This document shows positions 52,209 through 64,000 of a stretch of 64,000 bases of DNA, piece by piece; within the stretch, counting starts at the first letter, position 1, and each line of letters starts with the position of its first letter. This stretch comes from Apiotrichum sp. Y4204 (taxonomy: Eukaryota; Basidiomycota; Tremellomycetes; Trichosporonales; Trichosporonaceae). The translations under genes and the position numbers were made by a program. The notes under the pieces were generated by a model. The model made no database searches, was not told the DNA's origin, and saw only the letters and a list, made by a program, of their open reading frames with translations. The stretch lies in assembly GCA_025531455.1 (NCBI GenBank), contig JAMYHL010000043.1, positions 310,001 to 374,000 of the forward strand, read 5' to 3'.

Positions 52209-53626
52209 TTACACCTGCCCAAGCCCGAAAGGATATCCGTCTGCCGGAAGTGGTCGGACAAACAACTCATGCCAAGGAGTAGAAGAGGCTCGAGCTCCAA
52301 CTTCGAATTCACCAGGCTGTTGCTTTTGATTCCCCTGGTGACGACCCGGACGCGCCGGCCTCGGCACTCGGCACTCGGCCCCTCGACCATCCTGATCCAT
52401 GTCCACAATTCCCCATGTCGTGTCCAGACCCTGCCAGCGCTACTCACATTGCTGAAACGGAGAATGTCATGGATCTCGACCATGATGGTTTCTAGCGAGA
52501 AGTCTGTGCGGCACAGCAGTGTGTTGTACTCGTCTTCGTTGACAGCGAACAGCGGGTCGCACTCTGCGAGGCACTGATACACCTTGAACCGCAGCGTATT
52601 CGTGTCCTGGTACCATGCGAGCCCCTCGCTCACGCCCGAGTACCGCAGGAGCGAGGCGTACCGCCGGAGCAGATTACCAGATGGTGTTGAAACTGCCAGG
52701 CGTGCGCTGAGACCACCGCGCCGCTCGGTCTAAGTGTGTTAGCCCTAAAGGTTCCGAGTCGTCGCATGTCACTCTGAGTCTGTCTGAAGAAGACGAAGTG
52801 TGCGGTGGCGGCCCGGATCGGTGCGCGTTGACAATGCAAAATCATGTAACACCCCCTTTGCCCCTGGCCGGCCACCGGTTTCCTTGTTGACAGAGCTGAC
52901 TCGAAGAATCCGCGATTCCGCTGCTTCGCAGTCTGCGGTTCGCGGCTAGGTACTCACCTCGATGATGGAGCACAGGTTGCGGATAGCGATGAGGGTGGCG
53001 GCGAACTGCGCGTCCCTGTCGGCTACGATCATCTGGAAGCGCGCGTCGGCCGCTAGAACGGGTAACCGGCGCTGGACGACGCGGAGGAGGAGGCGCCAGC
53101 GCTCGTCGTCGTGCGACGACGAAAACCGGTACGACGTGTGATGGGCCTTGCGGCGGTCCGACGGGCTGCCCTTGACGATGCCCGTGATGCCGTACTTGAG
53201 GCAGAGGGCGCTGAAGCGGTAGAGCAGGTGTTCGCCGGCAAAAGCCTCGGGGGTTGGCGGAGGGACCGCGAGGGCAGAGACGGCGGGACTGGGCCGGATA
53301 CATAGGCTGGAACTTGAGCTTGTTGTGGCGAGACTCGAGCCCATGCTCGCCCCCGTACTTGTATTTGGTGTGAGCTGGCTACCGCTTCCACTCCAGCTCC
53401 CGCTGACGGCCGCCTTGCGCTCGTCGCCATCGCCGCGATTACTGCGGTCGCTGCGGCTGCGCTCCATGTCCTTGAGCTGTGCCATATAGCTAGATCTCGG
53501 CCATGAAGACGGCGGGGTCGCGAGCGGAAGAGGTTGCGAGAACTTGAGGGGCGGGCTGTCGGACGGCGTGAGCGGCTCGACGGGGGAGAATGCGGCGGGA
53601 ACACTGAGGGTGTTGCGATACCGCAT
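52209..53626 (-). CDS. Conserved-looking protein of unknown function
   Basis: Exons 53626-52958 and 52729-52448 join in frame through a 228-nt intron; a probable third exon (52316-52209, acceptor CAACAG) gives 352 aa. If the last intron is not spliced, the frame instead runs to 52097 with a less protein-like tail. Residues 1-165 are Ser/Pro/Thr-rich and disordered. From about 165 the sequence is folded: EAFAGEHLLYRFSALCLKYG, KAHHTSYRFSSSHDDERWRL, FQMIVADRDAQFAATLIAIRNL, SLLRYSGVSEGLAWYQDT and LETIMVEIHDILRFSN. It is helix-rich, with no motif I recognise. I prefer this ATG to one 222 bp upstream, because the upstream peptide is read through a TATATAC element at about 53833. A membrane or trafficking role cannot be claimed. 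Confidence 0.6.
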
Positions 53627-56600
53627 GCTGGAGGGGGGGGGGGGTGCGCGCAGCGCGTTGGAGATGGTGGGAGTGTCGTGGTCGTGCGTCGGCGATAGCG
53701 TGGGAGTGGGAGTAGACGTGGTGGGAGTGGGAGGGGGACGGTGATGTAGTGGCACTGTAAGCTGTGGAGAGTGTGAGAGGATGGAGATAAAAACCAGAGG
53801 ACAACAAACAGACACGGCGACAACAAGAACGAGTATATACGCTCTCAATCAGCCGCAAATGCATAGGATAGGACTCGTCGTCCCCGCACGCGGTGATCGG
53901 GCTGGAACCAGCGCATGCAGCGCATAGTAACCGCAGGGACACGAGGCGTACTGCGAGGCAGCAACAAACCGGACGTTCCGAGCCGCACCGCTTACTGGAA
54001 CCTCAATGTTCTCGCGTTCTCGGCTCTTGGCGGTCTGACTGCGAGCGGTGTGTATGCGGAATTGCGGAAATGACAACCCACACACAGCATACACATCCGG
54101 CGACCTGGACGTCTGACCCACGACGCCACAAAACACGCGCGTGCAGGCATGCTTGTTTGCGTGTTTGACCCTCTCAGAAGCACTCTGAGCTTGGGAGCTC
54201 CCTACCGGAGCTTCGAGCTTTGAGCCGCGAGCCTCGAGGCGTGATCGTGTGACTGCCGCCACCCGCTACCACGCAGCGCACACAGCCCTGCGTGCGCTGT
54301 GAGACGGCATGTGAGCGCACAGGGATTCCGGGCGGGGAGCCGATGCCATGGCGCCACGGCCATGTCCTGCATGGGCGGACGGCTAGGGGCCGGACTCTTC
54401 TGGACATGTAACAATGGGGACAGCGAGCTGCGAGCTCGCACGTTCGAACGTTCTCTGCTCAGCTGCTCAGTGCCGCCTGCGAGCCTGCGAGCCGCCACCC
54501 GACCGCCCGCTTAGAAGCCGTGCCACAATGATCATTGTGGCTGCATGTGGCCGGGCCCACACAATGGAGATGTGCCCAGTGGCACAGCGACACAGTGTCA
54601 TCCTGCCGCCGAGTTTTGCGCAGCTCCTTTCGATCTGGATCTTGTCAGCGAGATTGACATTTTCATCTGGTCCGGCGGGCGGATCCATGAACTCCATGAA
54701 CCCATGAATCCATGACCGGCGGTGCCGGACTCCAAACCGGTGGCAAAGGGTCGCTCCTCGGCCTCCGGCTGCAGCCTGCAGGGGTCCGCTCGCTCCTGGC
54801 AGCGCTCGGCAGAATGAGGAAACGGCGCGCGCACAGTGCGCAAGTCGACAACGGCACCGCGGCAAATGCGGCAGTTGGAGCTCACCTGCCAGACGCCAGC
54901 TGATGGGTCCGTGAGCAAGGGAACGACAGAAATAGCGAGTCCAGAACATCCGCATCCAGACATCCAGGCATCCCAAGACAGCCACACATTATTGTATCCT
55001 CAGCGGCGGCCTCGTGTATGCTGCGTGGCGTTCCCTCTCCCCCCTCAAGGCCCGCCACAATAGTCCCAACGGATTCGTGGCGTTTCCCTCCCTTCTGTAC
55101 CTCTGTGCTCTACACAACGCCAGCTGTCTTACGCCGCTGCTTCTCCCGAGCTCCGAGAGGCCCCAGGAGGATCCTCAAAGTGATACAGTGGCTGACTTCC
55201 AGATATACCAGCCCCTGTCCTTTCGGGCATATCCCCGGACAATGGCCTGGCGTCTCTGGCGTCTCAGGCGTCTCTAACTTTGGACATCTGGATCCTCGAC
55301 TCTGCGCTTCCGATATCTTGGCCCCGCGCGCCAGCCGCCCGCCGCCCGCTGATCCTCGCGGCCCCGTGGCGTCCCCGCATGAGCCCCGCATCATCCCCAG
55401 ATCCCCAGAGGTCACAGTGTGCCAGTGTGCCAGACGCTCAAGGGTACATACACATCGGATTCCGCGCGGCTCATCAGCTTCTCATGGTGCAAAGGTACGT
55501 TAGCGCTGTAGCATGTGGTCAGCGGCGATGCCGCGCGCTTGCCGTCCCTTCCTGGTGGCCTGGTTCCTTGCGGGCGCAACATGAAATGCGATGATCCGGC
55601 GCAGCGTTCAGTATGGTGATCAGAAGATAATAAGAATGGCTAGAGTCGGATGCGTGGACGTGGCCCCCCCTTGGCCATTAGAGGCAGCACCGTGAGTTGG
55701 ATTCAGTGTCCGAGACAGCTGGCGTCGCATACACTCCCTCCATGTGCATCCAAGCTCCAAGTTGGCATGATCCGTGAGTGGTCCTTTGCGCATCACGAAC
55801 ACATGCGCCAGCACGCCAGCCGTGCCCAGCCGCGCCCAGCCGATGCCTGGCGCTTCGTCAGAACCATCCCCCCGAAGCATCTTCTTTTCATTAGTTTTCT
55901 CATTGATCATTGATCCCTTGGGTGCTGTTTCGGAGGGAGCGGACCGCGAGTGCCCGGGACCACTGGCGCCGGTCTCCCCTCCCGGTCCCTTGCCGCCGAG
56001 AAGCTGCTTCTGCTGATCGCTGGCGATGATGGCCACCTGTTGGTCAGTGCTAGTCGCTGTTGAGGGACCGCTTCTTCCCACGGAAAGCGGACAGTCTTAC
56101 AGTCCGATTCGCACTTTCGTTTCCCCACAACGGACTTTGAATGTCGAGCACCGAGCGCACCGAACAAGACGTGTGAGGATGGGAGAATGTGGGGAGTCTC
56201 CGACCCCCACGGGGTGTTGACGCAGCGGCACAGCGCGCGCCAATTCGTCCGCATCCCCCGAGCTGATAAGATTACCAGCCTAGCGAACAAGCTTACCAAC
56301 ACCGATGGCCGTCGGTCAACGTTTTGCTCAGATCAGGCGGTCTAACGGCCTCCTCACAGTATCCACTCCTCGGACTCGCGGATGTACAAGGGCGTGTGTC
56401 GTCTGGCATCCCCGTGTCCGAGGTTTGAGAGGATGCCGACTTGCTAAGCGAACTTTATAAGCTGAATATCACCCAGCCTGCAACGACGGTCGGCGATCAA
56501 AACCCTCGCAAGCGAATCGTCACGTAGCATTCCATTCCCACTCCACCTCTGACACTGTCGCGTGTGCAGATCAGAGCAGCGACGCCGAGGGGTTTACCAA

Positions 56601-56787
56601 CGTGCACATCGCTAACCTCGAGTGCACCAGTACGCCCCGTACCTCGGCCACTCGATGGCAATGGTGCCCGACAGTCCAGTGCAAGCAGCGAGCAATATAT
56701 ATTCCTAGCCCGATCAACTCACGTCACAGCATCATCCCTCTCCCACTTCTGTTCAAAGCACTACTTACCCAACTACAATCTAACAAC
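53627..56787. other. Gene-poor 3.2 kb
   Basis: It starts with the promoter of the unknown gene (purine/C-rich, with a TATATAC element near 53833) and ends with the leader of the reductase gene. Between them are no domains, no convincing exons and no RNA gene that I could recognise. Confidence 0.5.
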
Positions 56788-58032
56788 ATGCCAGCAGTCA
56801 CTTCCGGTCTCGTCCTAGTAACCGGCGCCTCCGGCTTCGCGGGCATGTAAGTCGCAGCGCCGTCTGTTCTAACTCCAGCTACACGACACGCGCGCTCCTT
56901 GCCGCCGGTTTTCGTGTCCGCGGCGTCGTGCGCTCCGACGAGAAGGGAAGACACTTACAGTCCGTCTGTCCCGGGGCAGAGTACGTCGTGGTCCCCGACA
57001 TGGCTGTCGTGAGTATGCAGCCGCAGACGTATTTTAAACTTACGCCAGACGGGATGCTACAATGCGGCGGTGGTTGGCGTCGACGGCGTCGTGCACTGCG
57101 CCTCGCCCCTTGATAGCCAGAACGCCGGTGACCCCTCCTTGATCATCGGTCCAGCCGTGGCGGGTGTGACTGGGATCCTGGACAGCCTCGCGAAAGACTG
57201 GCGGAACGAAGCGAATCGTGACGATCAGGTAGGTACCACTTTCGATCAAGAATCCATTTACACCAGTTCCATCGCGGCTATTGCAACTACGGGGCCGGGA
57301 CCCGCGCAGTATACCGAGGCAGATTGGAACGACGAGGCGCTCAAGGTGTGCGCCGAGCTCGGGCCAGGCGCGAGCGGGATGGAAAAGTATGCCGCGAGCA
57401 AGACCGCGGCAGAGCGCGCGTTCTGGGACTTTTTGAAAACCCCGCGCGCGTTCGACGGCGTGGCAGTCAACCCTGGCTTTGTGAGCTTCATCCTCTAACA
57501 CAGGCTGATGGCAGATCTTCGGTCCGCCGCTGCAGTACTCCACCACCGGCATCGTTGGCAGTAACTGTGCGTTTATTTCGCGATGCTGCTGACCCCAGCG
57601 CTATTCCTGCCCTTCTTTAACGCTGGCGTAGGTGACGCACAGCTTCGTGCGCAGTTTGCCACTGCCGTAGACGTCCGCGACGGTACGTCCGTGCCATTAC
57701 TCTACTGACCGCAGTCGCGAACGCATGCGTCGCCGCGCTCTCGGCCCCCGACGCCGGTGGAGAGAGGTACATCCTCTCCGCGGGTCCGCTCTTTGGCAAC
57801 GACTTTGCTCTCGTGGGTACTTTGATGCGGAGGTGGCTGACTTTAGGCGGTCGGAAAGGCCCTCCCCGAGTCAGACTTGAACAAGGGAAACGCCGACCCC
57901 GCGTTCCGTGCGTCGCTTGCTGCCAGCGCGTCCGTCTTTGATGGTTCAAAGGCGCGCGCTCTGGGAGTCACGTATAAGGAAGTAGACGCGACCCTCAAGG
58001 AGACGGCGCGTGCGATCGCCGCCAAGCTCTAA
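56788..58032 (+). CDS. Extended SDR reductase (dihydroflavonol-reductase-like), with an apparent one-base lesion
   Basis: Exons 56788-56846, 56879-57008, 57049-57480, 57515-57566, 57599-57682, 57715-57812 and 57847-58032 encode 346 aa if the 38-nt intron-like segment 57229-57266 is retained. Features: the NAD(P) motif LVTGASGFAG, GVDGVVHCASPL, the catalytic YAASK and AVNPGFIFGPPL, typical of NAD-dependent epimerase/dehydratase-type reductases acting on ketones and aldehydes. Before 57229 the family sequence (KRIVTISS-like) is found one base out of frame from the upstream part; the slip lies at about 57191-57198, within an AAA run. Splicing 57229-57266 would restore the conserved strand only if that base were absent. 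As given, either the intron is retained and 23 residues around strand beta-5 are altered, or the gene is broken. Sequencing error is possible. Confidence 0.75.
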
Positions 58033-58145
58033 TGTGTATGCCCCTCCATAGTCCATGTCATGCAGCCCTTACTGTCCGTGTTCGTTGGTCTTGGTCTGGG
58101 CCGGGCAGCGGAGCCGCCCCCTCTGCAATTTTCTGAAATCACCAC

Positions 58146-58227
58146 GCCTCGTTATATCAGTCGGTAGATAGTTTGACTCTTACTACTAAGATATCAAAAT
58201 GTCATGGGTTCGAGCCCCATACGAGGC
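58146..58227 (+). tRNA. tRNA-Lys (anticodon CTT), copy 2, with a short intron
   Basis: Identical over 82 nt to the minus-strand gene at 1339-1420, including the roughly 10-nt intron after the anticodon loop. The 21 nt after the tRNA (TGAGAACAAGCGTTCTCTTTT) are also shared, whereas the 5' flanks differ. It follows the reductase gene by 113 bp in the same direction. Confidence 0.9.
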
Positions 58228-58228
58228 T

Positions 58229-58248
58229 GAGAACAAGCGTTCTCTTTT
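58229..58248 (+). terminator. Hairpin and T-run after tRNA-Lys copy 2
   Basis: GAGAAC-AAGC-GTTCTC forms a perfect 6-bp stem followed by TTTT. It is the same element as after copy 1. The T-run suits RNA polymerase III termination; the stem would sit in the precursor's 3' trailer. Confidence 0.7.
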
Positions 58249-60000
58249 GCCACCCCTACTGACTGATTGGGTTCGGAGTTCGGCGCTCGGCGCTTGGAGC
58301 GATCGACACTCGGAGATCGGGCTCGACGCCGGCCCACGCCCCGTCGCCGTGTCCGACATGTGGCCCGTGGCCCGCGGCGTGCGGCTCATCGGCGATGAGA
58401 CCTCCGGACGGAGACATCCTGTTCTCCACACCACGTTTATTTCGTTGGCCGCCGGCATCGCGATCCGCATCAAAGAGGGGACACGCGTCCTCGTTCTCGA
58501 CATCTCTCGATATCTGACCTTTTCTGGCCCAAAATCTGACCTTTTTTTCGGGCGCGATCGAGCGAAATCTGACCTTTTGGCGAGATCTGACCTTTTTCCA
58601 CGCGTAGAATCTGACCTTTTGGCATTCCCCGCCCCGCGGGACGCGTACGGCGTACGCACGCCGTCGCCGATACGGAACGGGGCACGCAGGGGACCGTGCA
58701 GGCCGCCGCCTGCGGATCACGCCGGCCGAACGGCCTACGGGCTACCACCTTCGGCTCAGCCAGCTCAGCCATAGGCCGAAAGTCACCTACGGCAAGTCAC
58801 TTGGGGCTGACTTGCGGCCTGCGGCACTCCACTCGCCTCCACCGTCCACCGACGGGCACGATCGCGCTGCCGGCAAGTCGCATGGTAATCACCTCCGATC
58901 CAGATCGCAGGGAAGTAAACAGGGAGTAGTAAGCATCGCGCAACCGTATCTCGAATCTCGCTATGCTCGCTCGCCGATCGGTCAGGCTCTACGCTACTCG
59001 CCGGACGGGCAGTACTCGCCGCTGCCGGGTAGGCCGAGAGCTTAACGCTAAGCTCCAAAGGTGATGTCTTGTCGTTGACTGCGCAGCTGGAGCTCGCTAC
59101 TGGAGCTCGCGATCGACGCTCGTAGGTGCAGTGTGGAGCAAGGCGCTCAGCTCGCAACTCCGAGCTGCTAGCTGCGAGCTGCGGACACTGAGCACGGAGC
59201 GGCGGTTGGGCTTGCGACACCAGCCGGCATGGTACTCACCACGCGGGCGTTCCTCTCCGGGTGCCTCGGTACCTCTGTACCTCTGATCGAGCTTTCAATA
59301 TTGAGTTTTCCCATTTCTCACGCCATTGCTGACCTCTCTTCTGGATCTCTTGAATCCTGCCGTCTCATCAAGCTCATCGACCTCATCTCCTAATCTCATC
59401 TGACCTCTCCCTCCCCTCGCGTCTCAGGTCCCAGTGAGCTGCGAGGAACACGGAATACAGCGTGCAGGAACGCCGAGCAGCGGGGAATGAAGGAGCTATA
59501 CCCTGTTCTGTACCCTTCTTCGTTCCCTTCGTTCCCTGGAACATTCCGGGCTGACCGGATGCTGCTGGCACTACGGAGACCAGAGACCCGGATACCCTAC
59601 GGCATCGGCACATTAGGGAATACATACAGCAGATACATAGTGTTCTGGGTCTCGGTGACTGTCCATGTCAGGAGATAAGCAGGTCGGGCCACTCGGTGAG
59701 GGCCTCCGAGTGCCGATGTGCTGGGGGATGACGAGATGCTCTGTCCAGGCTTGTCAGGACTTCTCGCCCAGGTGTTCGAGGTTGTGTTCCAGAGCGCGGA
59801 ATGCGCGTTCGAGAACGGGGCTAGCGCCGGCGGATCCTTATCGGACCGCGGAGACTGAGTCTGGGTTTACGGTTGTGCGTGTGTTTCGGACTAGCAGTGG
59901 AGTGGGCCTGATCGAGCGGGGACGATACGGGTCGATACGAGGGACGCGCAGGGGTGCCCGTGCTCCGATCTCATCGGCACTTGATACTCCTGGTATCCGC
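58249..60000. other. Intergenic region with a clustered short repeat
   Basis: No gene is supported between the tRNA and the 3' end of the MFS gene. The notable content is the five-copy 12-nt repeat at 58512-58620, listed separately, and palindromic CCTACGG/GCCGTAGG-type words around 58730-58790. Confidence 0.55.
58512..58620 (+). repeat. Five copies of ATCTGACCTTTT
   Basis: The 12-nt unit occurs at about 58512, 58534, 58567, 58585 and 58609, in the same orientation with spacers of 6-21 nt that are not themselves conserved. The unit ends in four to seven T. Conserved words with variable spacers look more like binding sites, or repeated short terminators, than a simple tandem duplication. Confidence 0.85.
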
Positions 60001-62001
60001 CTAGTGGGAGGCGCCGCCGCCACTGCGGCCGACATGGCGGGCGAGGCCCATCTTGCGGAGGAACACACCCGCGATGAGGACGGAGCCCCACGCCCACCCC
60101 GTAGTGGAGCCGAACCCGTGCCGCAGGGCAGTGTAGTAGTCCTTGCGGGGGGTCACGTCCGCGACGACCAGCCCCGAGATGCAGATACCCAGCGCGGAGG
60201 CGATCTGGATCGAGGTCTGGAAGAGCGCGCCTGCGACGCTTTGCTCGTCGTCTTCGCACAGATTCGACATGAGGATCGAGCCAATGCCGACCGTCAGGTC
60301 TGCGCCGAAGGGTAGACACAGCATGGATATGACTTTGGTCAGCGCGGAGCTCGGGGCTAGACTCAAACTCACACTCGCAAGCCCAGTAGGATGTGCCTTC
60401 TGGCTCGACGGCGAATAGGAGGCACGCGACGCCGGTGAGGAAGCCGCCGGCCATGAAGATGAACGGGGCGCGGACGCGGGGAACAATAAACATTACGCCG
60501 AGGGCTGCGAGCGTACCGCACAGCGAGGCGGGGAGGGTGTGGATCGCGTTGCCGAGCGGGGATAGGCCGCGGAGCTCCTGGTAGTACAGGGAGACGAGGT
60601 AGACCCAGCCGCTGACCGCCAGGAAGGGGAGGAAGCTGCTGACGAGGACGACGGAGACGGCGCCGCGGTGCCGCGTGAAGAGAGAGAGCTTGACGATCGG
60701 CGGGAGCGAGAGCCGGTGCTCGACACGGTGCTCCCACCAGATAAAGGCCGCGAAGAGGAGGATTGAGATGCCGAGAAGAGTGGGGATATAGGGTGTGCCC
60801 CAGCCGCCGGGCGCAATTCCGCTCTCGGTGATGCTAAAGGTGAAGAGACACAGCGCGGCGGTGACGAGGAGCCCGCCGAGCCAGTCGATGCGCCTGTCGA
60901 CCGCCCCGCGCTTGGGTTCTTTCGGAATGATCCAGAAGCCGACAACGAGAGGGATGACACACAGCCCCCCGAGGACAAAGTACAGGTACTGCCAGCCGTG
61001 TCGGGAGGATCCCGAGACGCCACCGCCGACGAGCATGCCGACACTCGCGCCAACGGGGTTGCCGAGCCCGAGGACGGAGAAGAGGATTGTGCGTTCCGGC
61101 TCTTCGCGGAACGTGATACCGACAATTCCAAAGGCTGAGGGTGTTGAAACGGCCATTCCGAGGCCCGTGAGTGCGCGCAGGATGCAGAGGCCGATGAGGG
61201 AGCGCGTACCCCCCGAAGCGAGGAAAAAGGCCATTGCGACGAACAGACCGCCGAGGAAGAGGCGTTTGCGCCCGAAAATGTCCGCCAATCGACCAGCAAA
61301 GAGAAGTCCGCACGCGTAGGCTAAAGAATACGCCGAGGACACCCACTGCGCCTCAAGTATACTCACCCCGAGGTCATTAGCGAGTGATGGGATCGTGAGG
61401 ACCACCGCATTCGATGACATGGACTGAAGTCAGGATCAGTGGAGAAGACTGTACCTACAGCAATGAGTACATTCAGCATGGTCACCATACCAAGAAGAAT
61501 CTTACGCGTGCGAGAGAGCCTCGGCGCGTTCTCCTCTGGGGATTCCAGTTCCTGGACCCCCTCCTTCTTACTCTCTGGTATCCTGCTTTCACCCTTGCCA
61601 CTACTCCGGCTATCCGCGCTCTTGTGTTTCGCAAGCTTACGCAGCGGGTGCTCATTCTCGTCATCGCTCAGCGCGAGCGTCTTCTCCGAGTCGATACGCG
61701 GCAGATCCGGAGAGGGCAGCCCGCGGCGGCGTTCGTTCCTTGCGCGCTCGTGCTCGTCCACGGCTAAAGGGAACGATACGCCTCGCGCCGACGACGCGCT
61801 CGCGGACCGCGGCCGGCTCTGCGTCGCGTACAGCGCCATAGGGCCGACACCTGCCTCGACGCTAATGCTTCGGCACAGGTCTTGCAGCTTGTCCCCGCGC
61901 ATGTCGTCTGTGTCCATGGCGGTGTTGTGTGTGGCGGTCTGGCTCGTGGCGGGATCCAGTGTGGCACCGCCGCCGACTCTGTCTGCGTTCTGGGGTGACA
62001 T
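60001..62001 (-). CDS. MFS multidrug-type exporter (DHA2-like)
   Basis: Three exons (62001-61459, 61423-60373, 60332-60001) encode 641 aa. Residues 1-165 are hydrophilic, with charged and Ser-rich segments and many Arg/Glu; about 14 hydrophobic helices follow, starting at KILLGMVTMLNVLIAS. Family motifs: LQW-type EAQWVSSAYSLAYACGLLFAGRLADIFGRKR (loop 2-3, motif A), RALTGLGMA, and LGxxNPVGASVGMLVGG (motif C-like), as in Atr1/Sge1-type drug:proton antiporters of the plasma membrane. The substrate is unknown. The last intron (GTGAGT...CCAAAG) is placed so that ACEFISMLCLPFGADL reads on. TATAAG on the minus strand (62047-62052) stands about 46 bp before the ATG and supports this start over a longer upstream frame. 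Confidence 0.88.
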
Positions 62002-64000
62002 GATTATGTTTGATGGGCGGGTATGAAGGTCCCCCTTCCAAAGGTTCTTATACGTGCTCGTCGTTCGTGCACAGTAGTCGTCGGCGTGTCCACCGGCGTT
62101 GCTCCGTTGCAGCAGTGTTCTCGCTTGTCGACAAGGTGGGATTTCTCCGAGAATTTCCCAGCGTTTGCAAAAAAAAGCTGCGGGTCTCCTTGGTTGTCGT
62201 TGGTGTTGAGTTGCCGATACCGTCTTGCACAGTGCGGTAAATGGCGGCAGGTCAGTCTCCGCTGACCAAGCAGGTGGAGTGAGAAGGTCAGAAGACGAGG
62301 TGGAGACGTGGTAGATGGCGGGACAAGTCACAGGACACGTTTGTCTCGATCTTCAACACCGGTGTCAGAGTCAATGTCAGCGACATCTCCGCCATCTCCA
62401 CCTCTGGAATGACTAGAAATATGCCGGACGGGACGCACAAGTGCAAATTTTCCTCCTCGCCGACATTATCAAGCTTTGCAGTTAGTATTGAAGAACACCG
62501 ACCGGGGCGCTCGTCCAATCCGTATCCCTCTGACACCGGTGTTCAAACCCCAACCCGCACCGATCCGCCGCGTTCTGGCCGTGTTGCCGAGTCAGCAAGC
62601 AGCTTAAACGGCTCATCTCCTCGGTATGTCGTTAGAAGGTTGGTGCAGATGGAGTCAGAGATTAGCAGATCTGCCGACCTCGGAGCGGTCGGGAGGTCGC
62701 CGACCGTGGGAATCGGGCCGGGATCCGAGAATACACCGAGGTCAGCATACATGACTGTCATGGGCGAGAAGCTGTTGGGCCCTACTGGTCAGAGTGGATG
62801 GGCGTCGAGTAGATGTATCACTGACTTGTCACATGGTTACGACGGTGGATAGTTGGACAGTTGGACAGTTGGACAGTTGGACAGTTGGACAGTTGGAACG
62901 CTGCAGCGCTGCCAACACAGCAGGGTCACGCACGAAAAGGTGGAGGCGTGGCTCAGCGGAGGTTATTCCCTTTCGACCTTGCGATAACAGGAATCAAACG
63001 TCTCGAGTATCAGCTATCGCGTATCGCACAATCTTCGAAAGGGTGCTCCCGAGCCCGAACAGCGGCCGCAGTCAACAAAGGGTGAAGATACGACTTTGAC
63101 CTGATAAAGCGGCAGAGTAATTCAACCGCGATAAGCTCTGTGCGTCCTTGCTCTGTTTTAGGAGACTAGTCGTCGAAGTAGTGGTGTAGCCATATCATTG
63201 CCAACCCGACAAGAGTCCTATTATCTGGGTGGTGTAACTCGCTATCGATGGGCCATCCTGCTCGCCAATGACGAAACCCACGAGCATTATCCCGTGGTCA
63301 ATGTCACAGTCTTAGCGCATTCTGTGTCTCCTTTGTTATCAGGATAGAGCTATCGCAAAGTTCCTGCAAGTCTGACAGATACCGAGGTGGCAGAGGTGAT
63401 CTAAATGCCTCATCGCAGGGGATAATGGCGAGCGACAGGGACTCATTGCCTGTGGTATAACGTACGCCGCACTCCTGATTGCGACGACGTCTCCAGTGCC
63501 AGCCAAGCCAACCCCGAATCTTATCATCTCCACAACAAAGCTCCTCACCATTGTACTCCCTAAGCCCCTCTGCGCGCCATTGTTCTGCGTCCCAGTTTCC
63601 TCAATGGCAAAGCTGCAAAGTTAATACTAGCGTGCGGCGTGGCGTGCAGTCTTTACGATCGTACGCTGAGCGCTGAAAAGATCAAGCTCGTGCCTCTCGT
63701 CTGTATCGCCTCCTGCTGCCAATTCCGCCACATTCTCCCACGTTCGCCACTATTCGCGAGTCTGGTGCATGATTGTGGCCCTTATCGGTGCTATCGCCCA
63801 GCGAGGGAGATAGCCATCGAGAGGGCGGAACAGAGTCTCCCCGCCCTGCTGCCAGCACGCCGCAGCCACGCGCGCCGGCCGCCGAGTCCGAAGTACTCGG
63901 ACAAGGTGCGACGTCATGAGAGGGCTGCGCAGTATGGAAAGCTGTTCGCCTCGCAGCCTCCCGGCTCGCAGTTGCTTCCGCTCGACGCCCTCCGGCGGCC
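62002..64000. other. Right-edge region, mostly without a gene
   Basis: It holds the MFS promoter and an 8-bp tandem repeat at 62851-62897. From about 63560 to the window end one plus-strand frame stays open for about 145 codons without an ATG, and its last part (for example KYSDKVRRHERAAQYGKLF) looks protein-like. This may be an exon of a gene leaving the window, but no acceptor or start was convincing. Confidence 0.4.
62851..62897 (+). repeat. 8-bp tandem repeat (AGTTGGAC)
   Basis: Five perfect copies and a partial sixth stand in tandem. It is a simple minisatellite outside genes with no evident function. Confidence 0.9.

Overview
This window is nuclear DNA of a GC-rich basidiomycete yeast or fungus, most likely of the order Trichosporonales (Trichosporon, Cutaneotrichosporon or Apiotrichum group). 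The grounds are many short introns (about 35-120 nt) with GTGAGT-type donors and CTNAC-like branch sites, intron-bearing tRNA genes, and a phenol 2-monooxygenase closely resembling, from memory, the enzyme of Trichosporon cutaneum. No prokaryotic operon, rRNA, CRISPR array or complete transposon was seen. Exon models were built by hand: splice sites were accepted when the frame closed and family motifs continued across the junction.

Layout. 1-3.4 kb holds two minus-strand intron-containing tRNA genes (Lys-CUU, probable Arg-CCG). 3.4-7.8 kb has two metal-related genes facing each other: a metallothionein-like protein with a Gly/Met/Gln repeat tail, and a secreted copper-monooxygenase-like (LPMO-like) protein with a Gln/Asn-rich tail. 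7.8-12.3 kb is gene-poor. At 12.3-13.8 kb is an F-box-like protein, followed by an AT-rich island and a degenerate locus (14.2-15.7 kb). 16.8-23.1 kb is an aromatic catabolism block: a 3-hydroxyacyl-CoA dehydrogenase, an intradiol (hydroxyquinol/catechol) dioxygenase and a phenol 2-monooxygenase, the last two divergent around a 1.2 kb shared promoter. After another gene-poor stretch comes a four-helix membrane protein (27.8-29.0 kb).

30.5-50.5 kb is a dense housekeeping region: mitochondrial NAD(P) transhydrogenase, an AdipoR/PAQR-type membrane protein, a SERF-like small protein, eIF2A, ribose-phosphate pyrophosphokinase, the meiotic factor MND1, glutathione synthetase and pyrroline-5-carboxylate reductase. 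Several tie into redox and nucleotide supply (NADPH, glutathione, proline, PRPP), but they are not co-oriented and look like ordinary neighbours rather than a pathway cluster. 52.2-53.6 kb carries an unrecognised conserved-looking gene; 56.8-58.0 kb an extended short-chain reductase with an apparent one-base lesion; 58.1 kb a second identical tRNA-Lys; and 60.0-62.0 kb a DHA2-type MFS exporter.

Most unusual: the metallothionein/repeat fusion, the micro-exons in the SERF-like gene (7 nt) and MND1 (8 and 15 nt), the reductase whose frameshift is exactly offset by retaining a 38-nt intron, and the two identical tRNA-Lys genes that share a 3' hairpin trailer, one of them flanked by a five-copy 12-nt repeat.
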